From the NCBI GenBank assembly GCA_041751425.1, contig JBGSXL010000011.1:275623-339622 (forward strand): DNA of 64,000 nucleotides, given 5' to 3'. Both the position numbers and the translations under genes were made by a program. Position 1 is the stretch's first letter. Each line of letters opens with the position of its first letter. The DNA comes from JAVVEG01 sp041751425 (lineage in GTDB: Bacteria > Pseudomonadota > Gammaproteobacteria > Pseudomonadales > Pseudohongiellaceae). The notes under the pieces are model-generated. The model had not been told where the DNA came from. It worked only from the letters and a program-made list of their open reading frames with translations, and made no database searches. This document shows positions 1 to 9,229 of the stretch, piece after piece.

Positions 1-18
1 ACGCCCGTCAGACCGGGC

Positions 19-285
19 TTACTGTGTGCCGCGTCTGGAAGGCTTCGTTGGTGCTTTCTCATGTGTTTCGACATAGCTGTCGAGAAGTCTGCGAATCATT
101 CGCTGGTATTGGGTGTGATGCTTTGAAGCTTCGGACTTGAAAAAATCCACGCTTTTTTTGCTAAGAGCTAAAGTGACTTTTACACCCTCTTCTCGAAAAG
201 CCAGTTCCTCTGGAGTTGGCAGAAAATCCGAAACAATCTTGATTTTGCCAATGGGTTCATCTGTGTACTTTATTTTCTCGCTCAT
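19..285 (-). CDS. brnA: BrnA-type antitoxin
   Basis: An 88-residue acidic/basic protein that looks like the BrnA antitoxin of type II toxin-antitoxin systems. Known BrnA proteins neutralise the BrnT RNase and repress their own operon through a ribbon-helix-helix DNA-binding fold. The central stretch KVTLALSKKSVDFFKSEA followed by YQRMIRRLLDSYVE fits the strand plus two helices of that fold. It lies directly downstream of a BrnT-like gene on the same strand and overlaps it by 29 bases, which supports the pairing and suggests translational coupling. The N-terminal 30 residues are family-typical linker. Identification rests on size, order and fold pattern. Confidence 0.8.
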   Translation of the reverse strand: MSEKIKYTDEPIGKIKIVSDFLPTPEELAFREEGVKVTLALSKKSVDFFKSEASKHHTQYQRMIRRLLDSYVETHEKAPTKPSRRGTQ

Positions 286-547
286 AGATGGCTTTGCCTT
301 TGCGCCAGTAGCCGGCGCCGTAGATGCGGACTATTTCGTCTCGGTATGTGAATCGCACTGTCAAGATGCCGCCTTCAACCATACCAAAACAGTAGAAACG
401 GTCTTCGTCCAGACTATGCTCTACATCCTGTGCGATAACGCGATGTGGATCTGAAAACGCATGCTGGGCTACCTGGAAGGAAACATGGTGCTTCTTCTGG
501 TTGGCCTTATCCTTGGCATCGTCCCATTCAAAATGACTTCCTGTCAT
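257..547 (-). CDS. brnT: BrnT-type toxin (ribonuclease)
   Basis: A 96-residue protein with the BrnT hallmarks: an N-terminal FEWDDAKDKANQKKHHVSF block, a VRFTYRDEIVRIYGAGYWRKG core and a C-terminal YER segment. BrnT toxins are small RNases of the RelE/barnase-like fold that inhibit translation by cleaving RNA. It is the first gene of a two-gene unit, overlapping the downstream brnA-like gene by 29 bases. The 72 bases upstream, to the VOC gene stop, are AT-rich and should hold the autoregulated promoter, but I cannot place a clear operator. The family call is firm from the conserved blocks; toxicity is inferred. Confidence 0.85.
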   Translation of the reverse strand: MTGSHFEWDDAKDKANQKKHHVSFQVAQHAFSDPHRVIAQDVEHSLDEDRFYCFGMVEGGILTVRFTYRDEIVRIYGAGYWRKGKAIYERENKVHR

Positions 548-619
548 GAAAAAGCAGCTTACTCCTTGGCCATATAAATATCCATACTTAAGTAAGGCTC
601 TTGGGTTTTAGTAGTTGTA

Positions 620-1027
620 CTAGTTGGAAGATTGCAGGAGTTCTACCCAGTTGTTGTCGGGGTCGGCTATCAGGGCGATTGTTACGCCGGGGCGGACTTC
701 TTTGGCGGCTACTATGATTTTATAGCCGGCTTGTTCGCAGGTGGTGACGCACTGGGTCAGGTTTTCTACGGTGAGGGTCCAGTAGCGGTAGCCGGTGGCG
801 CCGCGGATGCCGCCGGGGGCGGCTTCTCCAAGTGGTGCTGGGTCGAGTTCTACTATTTTGATGGTGCTGCTACCGGCTTGCAGGCGGTGCATGGTGCCGC
901 CGCCGGGCATGGGCATTTCGCCTTCTTTTTGCAGGCCCAGGGTGTCTACGTAGAAACGCAGCATCGGGGCTGCGTCTCTGGTGATGATGCCTAGGTCGAT
1001 GCCGGATTTTGCTAGATTGATGGTCAT
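620..1027 (-). CDS. VOC (glyoxalase/bleomycin-resistance) family protein
   Basis: A 135-residue single-module vicinal-oxygen-chelate protein. The beginning, LGIITRDAAPMLRFYVDTLGLQ, and the end, ALIADPDNNWVELLQ, match the two halves of a VOC module; the final Glu of NWVEL is a typical metal ligand. The substrate is unknown. I chose the internal ATG (residue M of MTINLAKSG) because a longer frame would run into the aldehyde dehydrogenase gene upstream and its extra N-terminus does not look like the family. The gap to that gene is 13 bases on the same strand, so the two are probably co-transcribed, perhaps acting on related carbonyl compounds (inference). Confidence 0.82.
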   Translation of the reverse strand: MTINLAKSGIDLGIITRDAAPMLRFYVDTLGLQKEGEMPMPGGGTMHRLQAGSSTIKIVELDPAPLGEAAPGGIRGATGYRYWTLTVENLTQCVTTCEQAGYKIIVAAKEVRPGVTIALIADPDNNWVELLQSSN

Positions 1028-1040
1028 GGTGTCAGCCCTG

Positions 1041-2468
1041 TCAGCTGCCGTAGCCCATGATGGCTTTGGTTTCCAGGAACTCTTCGAAGCCTTCAACACC
1101 CCACTCTCTGCCATTACCGGATTGTTTATAGCCACCGAAGGGGGCTGCGAAATCGGGGCCTGCGCCGTTGATGTGAACCATGCCGGTTCTTAGTCTGCGG
1201 GCGACGCGGCGGGCGTGTTCGGGTTCGCCGGACACATAGCCGGACAGGCCGTAGTCGGTGTCGTTAGCCAGTTCTACAGCTTCGTCTTCGTCTGCGTAGC
1301 CGAGTATGGTCAGCACTGGTCCGAAGATTTCTTCGCGGGCAATTACCATGTTGTTGCGGACATTGGCGAATACGGTTGGTTTCACGTAATAACCGGTTTC
1401 CAGGCCGGCAGGTTTGTCCGGGCCACCGGCAATCAGTTCGGCGCCTTCGGCGATGCCTTGCTTGATCAGATGCTGAATCTTGTCGAACTGCGCTTTGCTG
1501 GATACCGGGCCGATGCGGGTGCTTTCATTGGTGGTATCACCGGGGATAGCTTTTGCGGCGGTTGCTTTGGCTATTTCTATGGCTTCTGCCATACGGGTCT
1601 GAGGAACCAGCATGCGGGTTGGGGCATTGCAGGATTGGCCGGTATTGCCGAAGCAGCCCATCACGCCGCCACTGACAGCTTTCGCGAAACCGGCGTCATC
1701 CAGAATGATATTGGCTGATTTGCCACCCAGCTCCTGAGTCACGCGCTTAATTGTATCCGCCGCAGCTTTGGCTACTTCGCGACCGGCGCGCGTTGAGCCC
1801 GTGAATGAAACAAGGTCGATCTCCGGATGTGAGGAAATGGCTGCGCCAACTGTCGGTCCATCGCCATTGACCAGATTGAATACACCAGCTGGCAGGCCTG
1901 ATTCGGCAATAATTTCAGTGATTATGTATGCACTGATAGGGGCGAGTTCACTGGGCTTGAGCACGATGGTGCAGCCGGCGGCCAATGCGGGGGCGACTTT
2001 GCAGGCAAGCTGGTTCAATGGCCAGTTCCACGGGGTGATAAACCCGCACACGCCTGCGGGCTCCCTTACAATACGCGTGTTGCCACGCTGTTCATCGAAT
2101 TCGTATTTGCTCAGAATCTCGCGCACAGTAGCGAAATGCGCCAAACCCGTGCCGACCTGGGCGGTGCGGGCGAAGCTGATAGGTGCGCCCATCTCTTTCG
2201 ATATTGCCTGAGCAAGGTCTTCACTGCGCGCTTTGATGCCGGCAAGAATGTTGTCAATGATGGCCAGGCGCTCCTCGCGACTGCTGCGCGACCAGCTGGC
2301 AAAGGCTGCGCGTGCAGCTTTGGCAGCAGAATCTACATCCGCTGCAGTTCCCATGGAGATAGTGGCAAAAGGCTTTTCCGTAGCTGGATTGATAACATCC
2401 AGGGTTTCCCGGTTGGCAGGCAATACCCATTCACCATTGATAAAGAATTTGTTATAGGCTTGGCTCAT
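1041..2468 (-). CDS. NAD(P)-dependent aldehyde dehydrogenase
   Basis: A 475-residue full-length ALDH-superfamily enzyme that oxidises an aldehyde to the carboxylate. Visible motifs are PWNWPLNQLACKVAPALAAG near residues 146-165, the cofactor-site FTGST at 222-226, the general base Glu246 in QELGGK, and the catalytic Cys280 in GQSCN. EEIFGPVL follows near the C-terminus. Length is standard. The substrate cannot be read from sequence. It heads a probable two-gene unit with the VOC protein 13 bases downstream and is divergent from the cysteine hydrolase gene at 2622. Confidence 0.93.
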   Translation of the reverse strand: MSQAYNKFFINGEWVLPANRETLDVINPATEKPFATISMGTAADVDSAAKAARAAFASWSRSSREERLAIIDNILAGIKARSEDLAQAISKEMGAPISFARTAQVGTGLAHFATVREILSKYEFDEQRGNTRIVREPAGVCGFITPWNWPLNQLACKVAPALAAGCTIVLKPSELAPISAYIITEIIAESGLPAGVFNLVNGDGPTVGAAISSHPEIDLVSFTGSTRAGREVAKAAADTIKRVTQELGGKSANIILDDAGFAKAVSGGVMGCFGNTGQSCNAPTRMLVPQTRMAEAIEIAKATAAKAIPGDTTNESTRIGPVSSKAQFDKIQHLIKQGIAEGAELIAGGPDKPAGLETGYYVKPTVFANVRNNMVIAREEIFGPVLTILGYADEDEAVELANDTDYGLSGYVSGEPEHARRVARRLRTGMVHINGAGPDFAAPFGGYKQSGNGREWGVEGFEEFLETKAIMGYGS

Positions 2469-2621
2469 TGTCTTGCTCCTGATTATTGAATTGCCTGTCG
2501 CGCAGCACTTGCTGCATCATGCGAATCTGTTTCACGCGCTTGCATCTGTTCCGGGTGTTTTGAACAGGGCGACAGTATACCTGAATTTGACGCAGCGGTA
2601 AGAAAAGGGGGGTGTGGCTTT

Positions 2622-3392
2622 ATGCTGGCAATAACAAGAACAATTGGCCGCAAATTGGCAGAATATCTGAGTAAACCCCTGAAGGTTTACGAAAGACGGG
2701 ACACTGTGTCTCTGGAGAAATTCATGCAGACACTGCAATCCGGAGATGTGCTGTTGGTAGACGGCAATAGCAAGATCAGCACGGCCATCAAGTATCTGAC
2801 ACAATCTACCTGGTCGCACGCATGTTTATTTGTGGGGGCGGCCGGAAGCGATCCAGAGGTGCCTTCCCTGATAGAGGCAGATCTCACAGATGGGGTGATT
2901 CTGGTTCCTTTAAGTAAGTTCAAGGATTTCAATCTGCGTATCTGCAGACCGGTGGGATTGCATGAAACGGAGCGCCGTAAGGTGGTCAGTTTTATTGAGG
3001 AGAGATTGGGGTATCGATATGATTTAAAAAATATTTTGGATCTGATGCGCTACCTGATTCAGAATCCAGCGGTGCCAGTGCGTTACCGGCGCAAGATGAT
3101 TACGTTGGGCAGTGGAGAACCGACCAAAGCAATATGCTCCACTTTAATCGCGCAAGCTTTTCAGTCTATTCAATATCCGATTCTGCCGCGATTAACCGAA
3201 TCGAGTGAGGCAGATATCGACTATATCTATCACCATCGCCACTTTACCCACTACGTGCCACGCGACTTTGATGTCTCACCCTATTTTCGTATCGTAAAAC
3301 CTACCATCGAACTGGGTTTCGATTTTCACCAGTTACACTGGGAAAAACCTGCTACGAAACCCGATGATCTGGCAGAACCGTTAATGGGTTAG
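2622..3392 (+). CDS. YiiX/YebB-like NlpC/P60-type cysteine hydrolase
   Basis: A 256-residue protein resembling the permuted papain-like (NlpC/P60-superfamily) YiiX/YebB group. LQSGDVLLVDGNSKIS at about residues 38-53 starts the fold, the catalytic His lies in STWSHACLFVG, and the probable nucleophile Cys lies in AICSTLIAQAFQ. Such enzymes hydrolyse amide or thioester bonds, often in lipids or peptides; the substrate here is unknown. There is no signal peptide, so it is probably cytoplasmic or membrane-associated. It is divergent from the aldehyde dehydrogenase and converges on the metallophosphoesterase gene. A run of seven T follows the stop near 3425, but the preceding hairpin is weak. Confidence 0.72.
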   Translation: MLAITRTIGRKLAEYLSKPLKVYERRDTVSLEKFMQTLQSGDVLLVDGNSKISTAIKYLTQSTWSHACLFVGAAGSDPEVPSLIEADLTDGVILVPLSKFKDFNLRICRPVGLHETERRKVVSFIEERLGYRYDLKNILDLMRYLIQNPAVPVRYRRKMITLGSGEPTKAICSTLIAQAFQSIQYPILPRLTESSEADIDYIYHHRHFTHYVPRDFDVSPYFRIVKPTIELGFDFHQLHWEKPATKPDDLAEPLMG

Positions 3393-3453
3393 TCCCGACC
3401 CCTGTAGCCAACAGGCTGGGTGACAATTTTTTTACTGCGCTGTTTCCGTGCGA

Positions 3454-4269
3454 TCACGCAGCGCCAAGAGCAGGCGATTCTCCGGAGCCTGTCTCGCTGC
3501 GCAAGGCTTCAGCCTGCTCCACCCACTTGATGATTTCCAGTTTGCCGTCGTGACGCTCAACCAATGCGGTACAACTCTCCACCCAGTCACCGGTATTACA
3601 ATAAAGTGTATCGCCAAACATCGTCATCTCTGCATGATGTATGTGACCGCAGACAACACCATTCAGATCCTGAGAGCGCGTTGAATTCACAACCGCCTCT
3701 TCGAACTTGCCGATGTAACTCACAACATTTTTCACTTTATGCTTCAGGTGAGCAGCCAGCGACCAGTAAGGGAAACCGAACAAACCGCGAATATTGTTAA
3801 CGAAGCGATTCACATACAGTAGTTTTCCGTACATCTTGCTGCCTATCTTTGCCAGCAATGGGCTCACTTTGATCACGGTGTCGAACTGATCGCCATGCAG
3901 AATGAGCAATCGACGCCGGTCTGCGGTTTCATGAACCGCAGACTCCAATACGTGAATGTTGTCGAACGATTGATTGCAATAGGCACGCGCACTTTCATCG
4001 TGGTTGCCCGGGGTATAAACTACCATGGTTCCTGAGGTCGCTTTTTGCAGAATATTATTGACGACATCCTGATGCGTAGAAGGCCAGTAAGCTTTCTTGC
4101 GCATCTCCCAGCCGTCAAAGATATCGCCAATCAGATAGAGATAATCGGACTGCGTAGATTGCAGAAAGTTGAGCAGGAACTCCGCTTGACAGCCACGGGT
4201 ACCCAAATGGATGTCTGATATGAAGATGCTTCGATACTTCAGCGGACGCATGCTTTTGACAGGACTCAT
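3454..4269 (-). CDS. LpxH-like metallophosphoesterase
   Basis: A 271-residue calcineurin-like phosphoesterase with every metal-binding block: DIHLG (19-23), GDIFDGW (48-54), GNHD (88-91), LHGDQFD (124-130) and GHIHH (208-212). The pattern GDIFDGW with a membrane-facing middle part is that of the UDP-2,3-diacylglucosamine hydrolase (LpxH)-like group, involved in lipid A synthesis. Many bacteria carry several such paralogues, so I leave the gene symbol blank. The start is preceded by GAGGTG at good spacing. A convergent gene lies 61 bases past its stop. Confidence 0.85.
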   Translation of the reverse strand: MSPVKSMRPLKYRSIFISDIHLGTRGCQAEFLLNFLQSTQSDYLYLIGDIFDGWEMRKKAYWPSTHQDVVNNILQKATSGTMVVYTPGNHDESARAYCNQSFDNIHVLESAVHETADRRRLLILHGDQFDTVIKVSPLLAKIGSKMYGKLLYVNRFVNNIRGLFGFPYWSLAAHLKHKVKNVVSYIGKFEEAVVNSTRSQDLNGVVCGHIHHAEMTMFGDTLYCNTGDWVESCTALVERHDGKLEIIKWVEQAEALRSETGSGESPALGAA

Positions 4270-4393
4270 AAGTTCACCTCATTGTTTTCGAAATTGGTGA
4301 AAAATCAACAGCAATTCAAAACTGAGGCCACGATATAGCAGAAATATGACAGGCGGATTAAGGTTATATTACGGTTTTGCGACAGGATGAAAG

Positions 4394-5629
4394 ATGATAA
4401 CCACAAAGACCGGTCTAGCTGTCATGTTGAAATTTACATTACATCTTGTTTGCACTCTGACGTTGGTCGCCGCTACATGTACGATGGCGGCTGCCGTGCA
4501 GCCTGACAGTGACCAGACCACCGAACCTGATGAAGCGCTGGTGGCTGCCTCTGCTGCTGCCGAGGAATCTGCGCGTCTGCGCTCGGCAAACCTGCAGGCT
4601 CTGCAGGAAAAAGTAGATGGGATAACAGGAGAGCGCGGTCCTTATGATGCCAGTCTGATTGAATTCTTGTTCGATTTGGGTCGTCTGTACCAGGAAGAAG
4701 GCATGCATAGCGAGGCGTTGGACTCGTTATCGCAGGCGTTGCAGGTAGTCCGTGTTACTGATGGATTATATTCAGACAGGCAGTTGGTGCTGTTAGAGCG
4801 GCTAATCATGAGCAATCTGGCCGAGCAGAACTGGCAGGTTGTCGATGATAATCACCACCTGTTGTTCCAGTTACGTAAGCGGCAGCACAACACCGGCAGC
4901 GCAGAATACGCGAATGCAGTTATCGAGCTGGGAGAATGGCGCTTGCGCGCACTCGGGGATAATCTGCTGGAGCGCTCACGCTCAAACCAGGTCAGAAGCC
5001 TGGAGGAAATAGCAGAACTTTACACGAATGCGCTGCATAGTCAGTCCGGTCGTGGTCTCATAGCTGAGGACTCAACAGGCCAGTCAGGTGCAGACACTGG
5101 CGAAGCTGATGTTGCCGGGCGCGGACCGCTGCCAAAAGACACGCTGGCCTTATTGTATGGCAAAGCCAGAACCGAACACATTATGGCAAGATACCTGCTA
5201 CAGGTGCCGCCAGACTTCTTTCCGGGCCGAGGCAGTCGCTATCTGGTGCGGACAGTATGTTATCCAACTGCTTCGCCTGCCGTCAGACCAGTTAGTCTGA
5301 GCTTGGATGAAACACCGATGCCAACACTTGCACAGGCAGCTGAGCCAGGTGCTGGCGGTGGCACTACGCGGGTATGTACCAGTGAGCGTATCGAGAATCC
5401 AGCCTATCGGGAGTCGCAACGCGATGAACAACGCATGCAACTAAATCGGGCCAGTATGAAACTGCGCGAAAGTATTCAGCAAATGCAGGAAATTATGCTG
5501 CGTGATGCCAGTATGATCACTGAAGACCGGCAACTGGTTCAAAGTAGAGTGGTAGCACTGGAGGAAGCCCATCAGAATCTGGTCAGGGAAATTCGACGTA
5601 ATACTTTCGGGTGGGGGCTGCGGCGATAG
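4394..5629 (+). CDS. Exported TPR-containing protein of unknown function
   Basis: A 411-residue protein with an N-terminal hydrophobic signal (LKFTLHLVCTLTLVAATCTMAAA). A TPR-like helical segment, LIEFLFDLGRLYQEEGMHSEALDSLSQALQVV, lies around residues 80-115 and is followed by more helices. A Cys-containing stretch lies near residues 295-335, and a C-terminal amphipathic helical region ends at GWGLRR. I recognise no enzymatic motif. AGGA precedes the ATG by six bases; a second ATG ten codons in is an alternative. It lies 95 bases upstream of the exported peroxiredoxin on the same strand, so a shared transcript is possible. Confidence 0.6.
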   Translation: MITTKTGLAVMLKFTLHLVCTLTLVAATCTMAAAVQPDSDQTTEPDEALVAASAAAEESARLRSANLQALQEKVDGITGERGPYDASLIEFLFDLGRLYQEEGMHSEALDSLSQALQVVRVTDGLYSDRQLVLLERLIMSNLAEQNWQVVDDNHHLLFQLRKRQHNTGSAEYANAVIELGEWRLRALGDNLLERSRSNQVRSLEEIAELYTNALHSQSGRGLIAEDSTGQSGADTGEADVAGRGPLPKDTLALLYGKARTEHIMARYLLQVPPDFFPGRGSRYLVRTVCYPTASPAVRPVSLSLDETPMPTLAQAAEPGAGGGTTRVCTSERIENPAYRESQRDEQRMQLNRASMKLRESIQQMQEIMLRDASMITEDRQLVQSRVVALEEAHQNLVREIRRNTFGWGLRR

Positions 5630-5724
5630 AAGTGAGCAGTTGGGTAATGATTAAACAGGAACGGAGTAAACACGCACTAAGTAAGACACAAAGAGAACCA
5701 CAAATAACCGTTATCGGAGGATTC

Positions 5725-6300
5725 ATGGCAAACTTTTTTACCCGTAATAACTCGATTATCAGCAGCAAACTGAGTCTGTTGCTGGCCACATTGGCATGCT
5801 TGTTCTGGGCGCATGCCGCCGCCGCGCTTGAGGTAGGCGATAAAGCACCCGACTTCAGCCTGCAGGCCTCGGATGGACAAACCTATAGTCTGTCGCAATT
5901 CCTGGGCAAGCGCCCCGTTGTGCTGGCATTCTTCCCCAGTGCGTTCACTGGTGGATGTACTATTCAGTGTAAAGCCTTGCGAGACAGCGGTCGGGAAATC
6001 AAGAGCTTTGATGTTGCCTATTTCATGGCCAGCGTAAACCCTATTGAACAGAACACAGCATTTGCTGCGGAGTACGATCTGGATTTCCCGATACTTTCCA
6101 ATCCGGAAAAAGATGTGATTGAAGCGTTTGGGGTGCTGGGAAGTCGTGGTTTTGCCAATCGCTGGACTTATTACATCGATAGCAACGGCATCGTGGTGAA
6201 AATCGACAAGGAAACAAACCCTGAAACCGCGGGGACGGATCTTACCCGTGCCATGCAGGAATTGGGCTTTCCGCGTGTGCAGGAGTCTGCCAGCCGCTAG
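5725..6300 (+). CDS. Exported peroxiredoxin (AhpC/TSA-like redoxin)
   Basis: A 191-residue thioredoxin-fold peroxiredoxin. Residues 1-34 form a signal peptide ending AAAAL. VGDKAPDFSLQASDG begins the redoxin domain, and FFPSAFTGGCTIQC carries the peroxidatic Cys78 and a second Cys82. This CX3C spacing differs from the CX4C of classic PrxQ/BCP. It probably reduces peroxides in the periplasm using a thiol partner. The start is fixed by GGAGG four bases upstream of the ATG; a longer frame overlaps the preceding gene and lacks a ribosome site. Confidence 0.85.
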   Translation: MANFFTRNNSIISSKLSLLLATLACLFWAHAAAALEVGDKAPDFSLQASDGQTYSLSQFLGKRPVVLAFFPSAFTGGCTIQCKALRDSGREIKSFDVAYFMASVNPIEQNTAFAAEYDLDFPILSNPEKDVIEAFGVLGSRGFANRWTYYIDSNGIVVKIDKETNPETAGTDLTRAMQELGFPRVQESASR

Positions 6301-6415
6301 AACAGGAGCAATGCTACCTTTGTGTTGCCCCTGCTTACGCGACTGTGCAAGAATATCGGCCATCAGTCTTTAAACCAACAATAGTTGATTCAAATCGACC
6401 TCAGGAGCACCTGCC

Positions 6416-7249
6416 ATGGCTATGGCTAACAAGAGTCTGACGATAATTGCAGCTATTTCTGTCATTGGTTTGTTGTTCCTGGTGTATCTGGCAGCCACAT
6501 TCGACAGCCCGGATGGCACCTCTGCAGTGGTCGTTGAACCACCTGTGCCGCGCGCCCCTGAGCCTATTCAACGAGCTCCGGCAACCGAAACTCCTGCTAT
6601 TACAGAGACGCCAGTAACCGCTGAGGCGGAACCACAGACGCCTATTGAGCCAATGCCCGAACTACCTTCGTTGAATGAGAGCGATGAGTTCGTGCAGGAG
6701 CAGTTGGCGACAATAGAAACCGGTGTCAATCTGCTGCGTTTTCTGGCCAGCGAAGATCTGATTCGTAAATTCGTTGTGTTTACAGACAATGCTGCGCAGG
6801 GCAATCTGCCGCAATTGGAGTATCCAGTGCAACGGATCACCGAGAATATGGCTATTGAAGCGCTGGATGATAATCTGTTCGTCTTGGAACCTTCCTCTTA
6901 TAGCCGCTTCGATGCTGTGATCGATACCTTTGTGGCCGTCGATGTCGATCGTGGTATGTTCCTGTACCGCATGATGTTGCCGTTGTTCCAGGATGCCTAT
7001 GCGGAAATTGGTTATCGTGACCGCAGTTTTACGCCTGTCGTGCTGGCTGCAATAGACGGCATCGTGGATGCCGAACTGCCAGAGGGGCCATTTCAACTGG
7101 TCAAACCTTCAGTGATGTATCTGTATGCCGAGCAGGATATTGAAGACATGACGCCGATACAAAAGCAGTTGATCAGGCTGGGTCCGGACAATACCCGAAA
7201 ATTGCAGGCGAAGCTGGTTGAGTATCAAGCGCGTATGCAGAGCCTGTAA
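6416..7249 (+). CDS. DUF3014 domain protein, membrane anchored
   Basis: A 277-residue protein of the DUF3014 family. Residues 6-29 form one membrane helix, followed by a Pro/Glu/Thr-rich linker (about 35-85, repeated TP and EP pairs). The conserved globular part has DLIRKFVVFTDNAAQGN and ends in a PIQKQLIRLGPDNTRKLQAKL helix. The family is widespread in gammaproteobacteria and has no assigned function. The topology implies a periplasmic C-terminal domain. AGGAG stands eight bases before the chosen ATG; a second ATG two codons later is also possible. Confidence 0.85.
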   Translation: MAMANKSLTIIAAISVIGLLFLVYLAATFDSPDGTSAVVVEPPVPRAPEPIQRAPATETPAITETPVTAEAEPQTPIEPMPELPSLNESDEFVQEQLATIETGVNLLRFLASEDLIRKFVVFTDNAAQGNLPQLEYPVQRITENMAIEALDDNLFVLEPSSYSRFDAVIDTFVAVDVDRGMFLYRMMLPLFQDAYAEIGYRDRSFTPVVLAAIDGIVDAELPEGPFQLVKPSVMYLYAEQDIEDMTPIQKQLIRLGPDNTRKLQAKLVEYQARMQSL

Positions 7250-7344
7250 AACCGCTGTACAACTCATCCATGTTTGTCAGTGAAACTGTTACAACTGCAA
7301 ACTATACTGAGCTTATCCGCAACTATCTGGCATAATCCTGCCCC

Positions 7345-9162
7345 ATGAATTCAAATCCCCGGGAAGTCCTGCGCACAGTGTTCGGCTACGAACATTTTCG
7401 CGGTCCGCAAGCTGCAATCATTGACGAAATCATGGCTGGCCGTAACGCGTTGGTATTGATGCCAACCGGTGGCGGCAAATCGCTGTGTTATCAAATTCCA
7501 TCTCTGCTACGTAATGGCGTTGGTATTGTTATATCTCCGTTGATTGCACTCATGCAGGATCAGGTAGATGCCTTGCGCGAGCTCGGCGTTCGGGCTGGAT
7601 TTCTGAACTCTACGCTGAGCATGGGTGAACAAAGTGAAGTCATACAGGCCTTGCGCAACGGCAATCTCGATCTGCTTTATGTTGCCCCTGAGCGCCTGAA
7701 TCAGGATGCGACGCTGGATCTGTTGGACGAATTAAACCCGGCGTTGTTTGCTATTGATGAAGCGCATTGTGTCTCACAGTGGGGGCATGACTTCCGCGCG
7801 GATTATCTGCAACTGAGTTTACTGCAAACGCGATATCCGCATGTTCCCCGCATCGCGCTGACTGCCACTGCGGATGGCAACACGCGGGCAGAGATCATCG
7901 AGCGCCTCGGGTTGCAGGATGCCGCGCAGTTTATCAGCGGGTTCGACCGGCCCAATATCCAATACCGCATCACCCAGAAACAAAATCCGCGGCAGCAATT
8001 GTTGCGCTTTCTGCGCAATGCACACGAAGGTGATGCAGGCATTGTGTATTGCCTGTCGCGCAGAAAAGTGGAAGAAACCGCTGCGTGGTTGCAGGAGCAG
8101 GGGTTCACTGCATTGCCCTATCATGCAGGGCTGGCCGCGGATGTGCGTCAGAAGAACCAGCAGCGTTTTCTGCGTGAAGACGCCGTGGTTATCGTTGCCA
8201 CAATCGCGTTTGGTATGGGCATCGATAAACCGGATGTACGCTTTATCGTGCATCTGGATTTACCGAAGAGTCTGGAAGCTTATTATCAGGAAACGGGCCG
8301 CGCTGGCCGCGATGGGCAGGCAGCCACAGCCTGGATGGTGTACGGCTTGCAGGATGTCATCAAGTTGCGGCAGATGATGGATGGCTCGCAGGGCAATGAG
8401 AAGTTCAAACGAGTCGAACGCGCCAAGCTCGATGCCATGCTGGGCTTGTGCGAAATAAGCAGCTGTCGCCGGCATGCCATGCTGCATTATTTCGGTGAGG
8501 ACTCACCTGAGCATTGTGGTAATTGCGATGCCTGTCTGACACCTGCACCAACCTGGGATGCCACTGAAGCCGCGCAGAAAGCGTTATCGTGCGTGTATCG
8601 CACGGGTCAACGCTTTGGGGTGAATTACTTGATAGATGTGTTGCATGGCGATGTTACCGACAAGGTGATTCAGAACAATCATCAACAGATATCCACTTTC
8701 GGCATTGGTAAGGAACTCGACAAGAAGCGCTGGCAATCCGTGTTCAGACAATTGGTGGCGCGCGGCTATCTCAGCGTGGATCACGCCAGTTATGGAGGTT
8801 TGTATCTGGCAGCAAAGGCGAAAGCGATTCTGCGTGGAGAGGAGCGCATTGCCTTGCGTGTGGATATTCAGGAACCGGTTTTGAAACCAGTCAAGAAAAC
8901 GCGCGCACGTTTGCAGCAGATAGCGCCTGAAGATACTGAATTGTGGGAAGCGCTCAAGAGTTGTCGCAAGGCGTTAGCAGATGCTGGTGGCTTGCCCCCT
9001 TATGTCATCTTTCACGACGCAACCTTGTTGGAAATGGTGCACCTGCGGCCACTGACCGACGAGCAATTTCTGCTGATCAACGGGGTAGGACAAAGCAAAC
9101 TGCAGAAATACGGGGTGGAATTTTTGCGCATAATCAAAAAATTTGATGCAGCGGTAGTGTAG
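7345..9162 (+). CDS. recQ: ATP-dependent DNA helicase RecQ
   Basis: A complete 605-residue RecQ helicase that unwinds DNA 3' to 5' in recombination and replication-fork repair. Walker A is MPTGGGKS (39-46), motif II is DEAH in AIDEAHCVSQWGHDFR, and motif VI is QETGRAGRDG. A zinc site is formed by Cys residues of EISSCRRHAMLHYFG and CGNCDAC. A winged-helix RQC region follows, and the HRDC domain is at the C-terminus (ELWEALKSCRKALADAGG onward). The length matches the E. coli protein. It is followed after 67 bases by trhO. Confidence 0.97.
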   Translation: MNSNPREVLRTVFGYEHFRGPQAAIIDEIMAGRNALVLMPTGGGKSLCYQIPSLLRNGVGIVISPLIALMQDQVDALRELGVRAGFLNSTLSMGEQSEVIQALRNGNLDLLYVAPERLNQDATLDLLDELNPALFAIDEAHCVSQWGHDFRADYLQLSLLQTRYPHVPRIALTATADGNTRAEIIERLGLQDAAQFISGFDRPNIQYRITQKQNPRQQLLRFLRNAHEGDAGIVYCLSRRKVEETAAWLQEQGFTALPYHAGLAADVRQKNQQRFLREDAVVIVATIAFGMGIDKPDVRFIVHLDLPKSLEAYYQETGRAGRDGQAATAWMVYGLQDVIKLRQMMDGSQGNEKFKRVERAKLDAMLGLCEISSCRRHAMLHYFGEDSPEHCGNCDACLTPAPTWDATEAAQKALSCVYRTGQRFGVNYLIDVLHGDVTDKVIQNNHQQISTFGIGKELDKKRWQSVFRQLVARGYLSVDHASYGGLYLAAKAKAILRGEERIALRVDIQEPVLKPVKKTRARLQQIAPEDTELWEALKSCRKALADAGGLPPYVIFHDATLLEMVHLRPLTDEQFLLINGVGQSKLQKYGVEFLRIIKKFDAAVV

Positions 9163-9229
9163 AATCACACCCTGATAAGTTAAACCCTTGCACCGGATTT
9201 ACGTTCCGGCCAGCAACAGGAGATTGTCC

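Noticed and set aside
1..20. GCCCG/CGGGC hairpin at the left edge as a terminator for brnA
   Set aside because: Only five pairs and the possible T-run lies outside the window.
2136..2489. Plus-strand reading frames opposite the aldehyde dehydrogenase
   Set aside because: They are antisense shadows of a strongly conserved gene, with no ribosome site.
3393..3453. Intrinsic terminator between the cysteine hydrolase and metallophosphoesterase genes
   Set aside because: A T7 run exists near 3425, but the hairpin before it has only four to five pairs, so it is too weak to list.
7250..7344. Sigma-70 promoter for recQ
   Set aside because: TTGTCA and TATACT are present but spaced 23 bases apart; CATAAT near 7331 lacks a matching -35.
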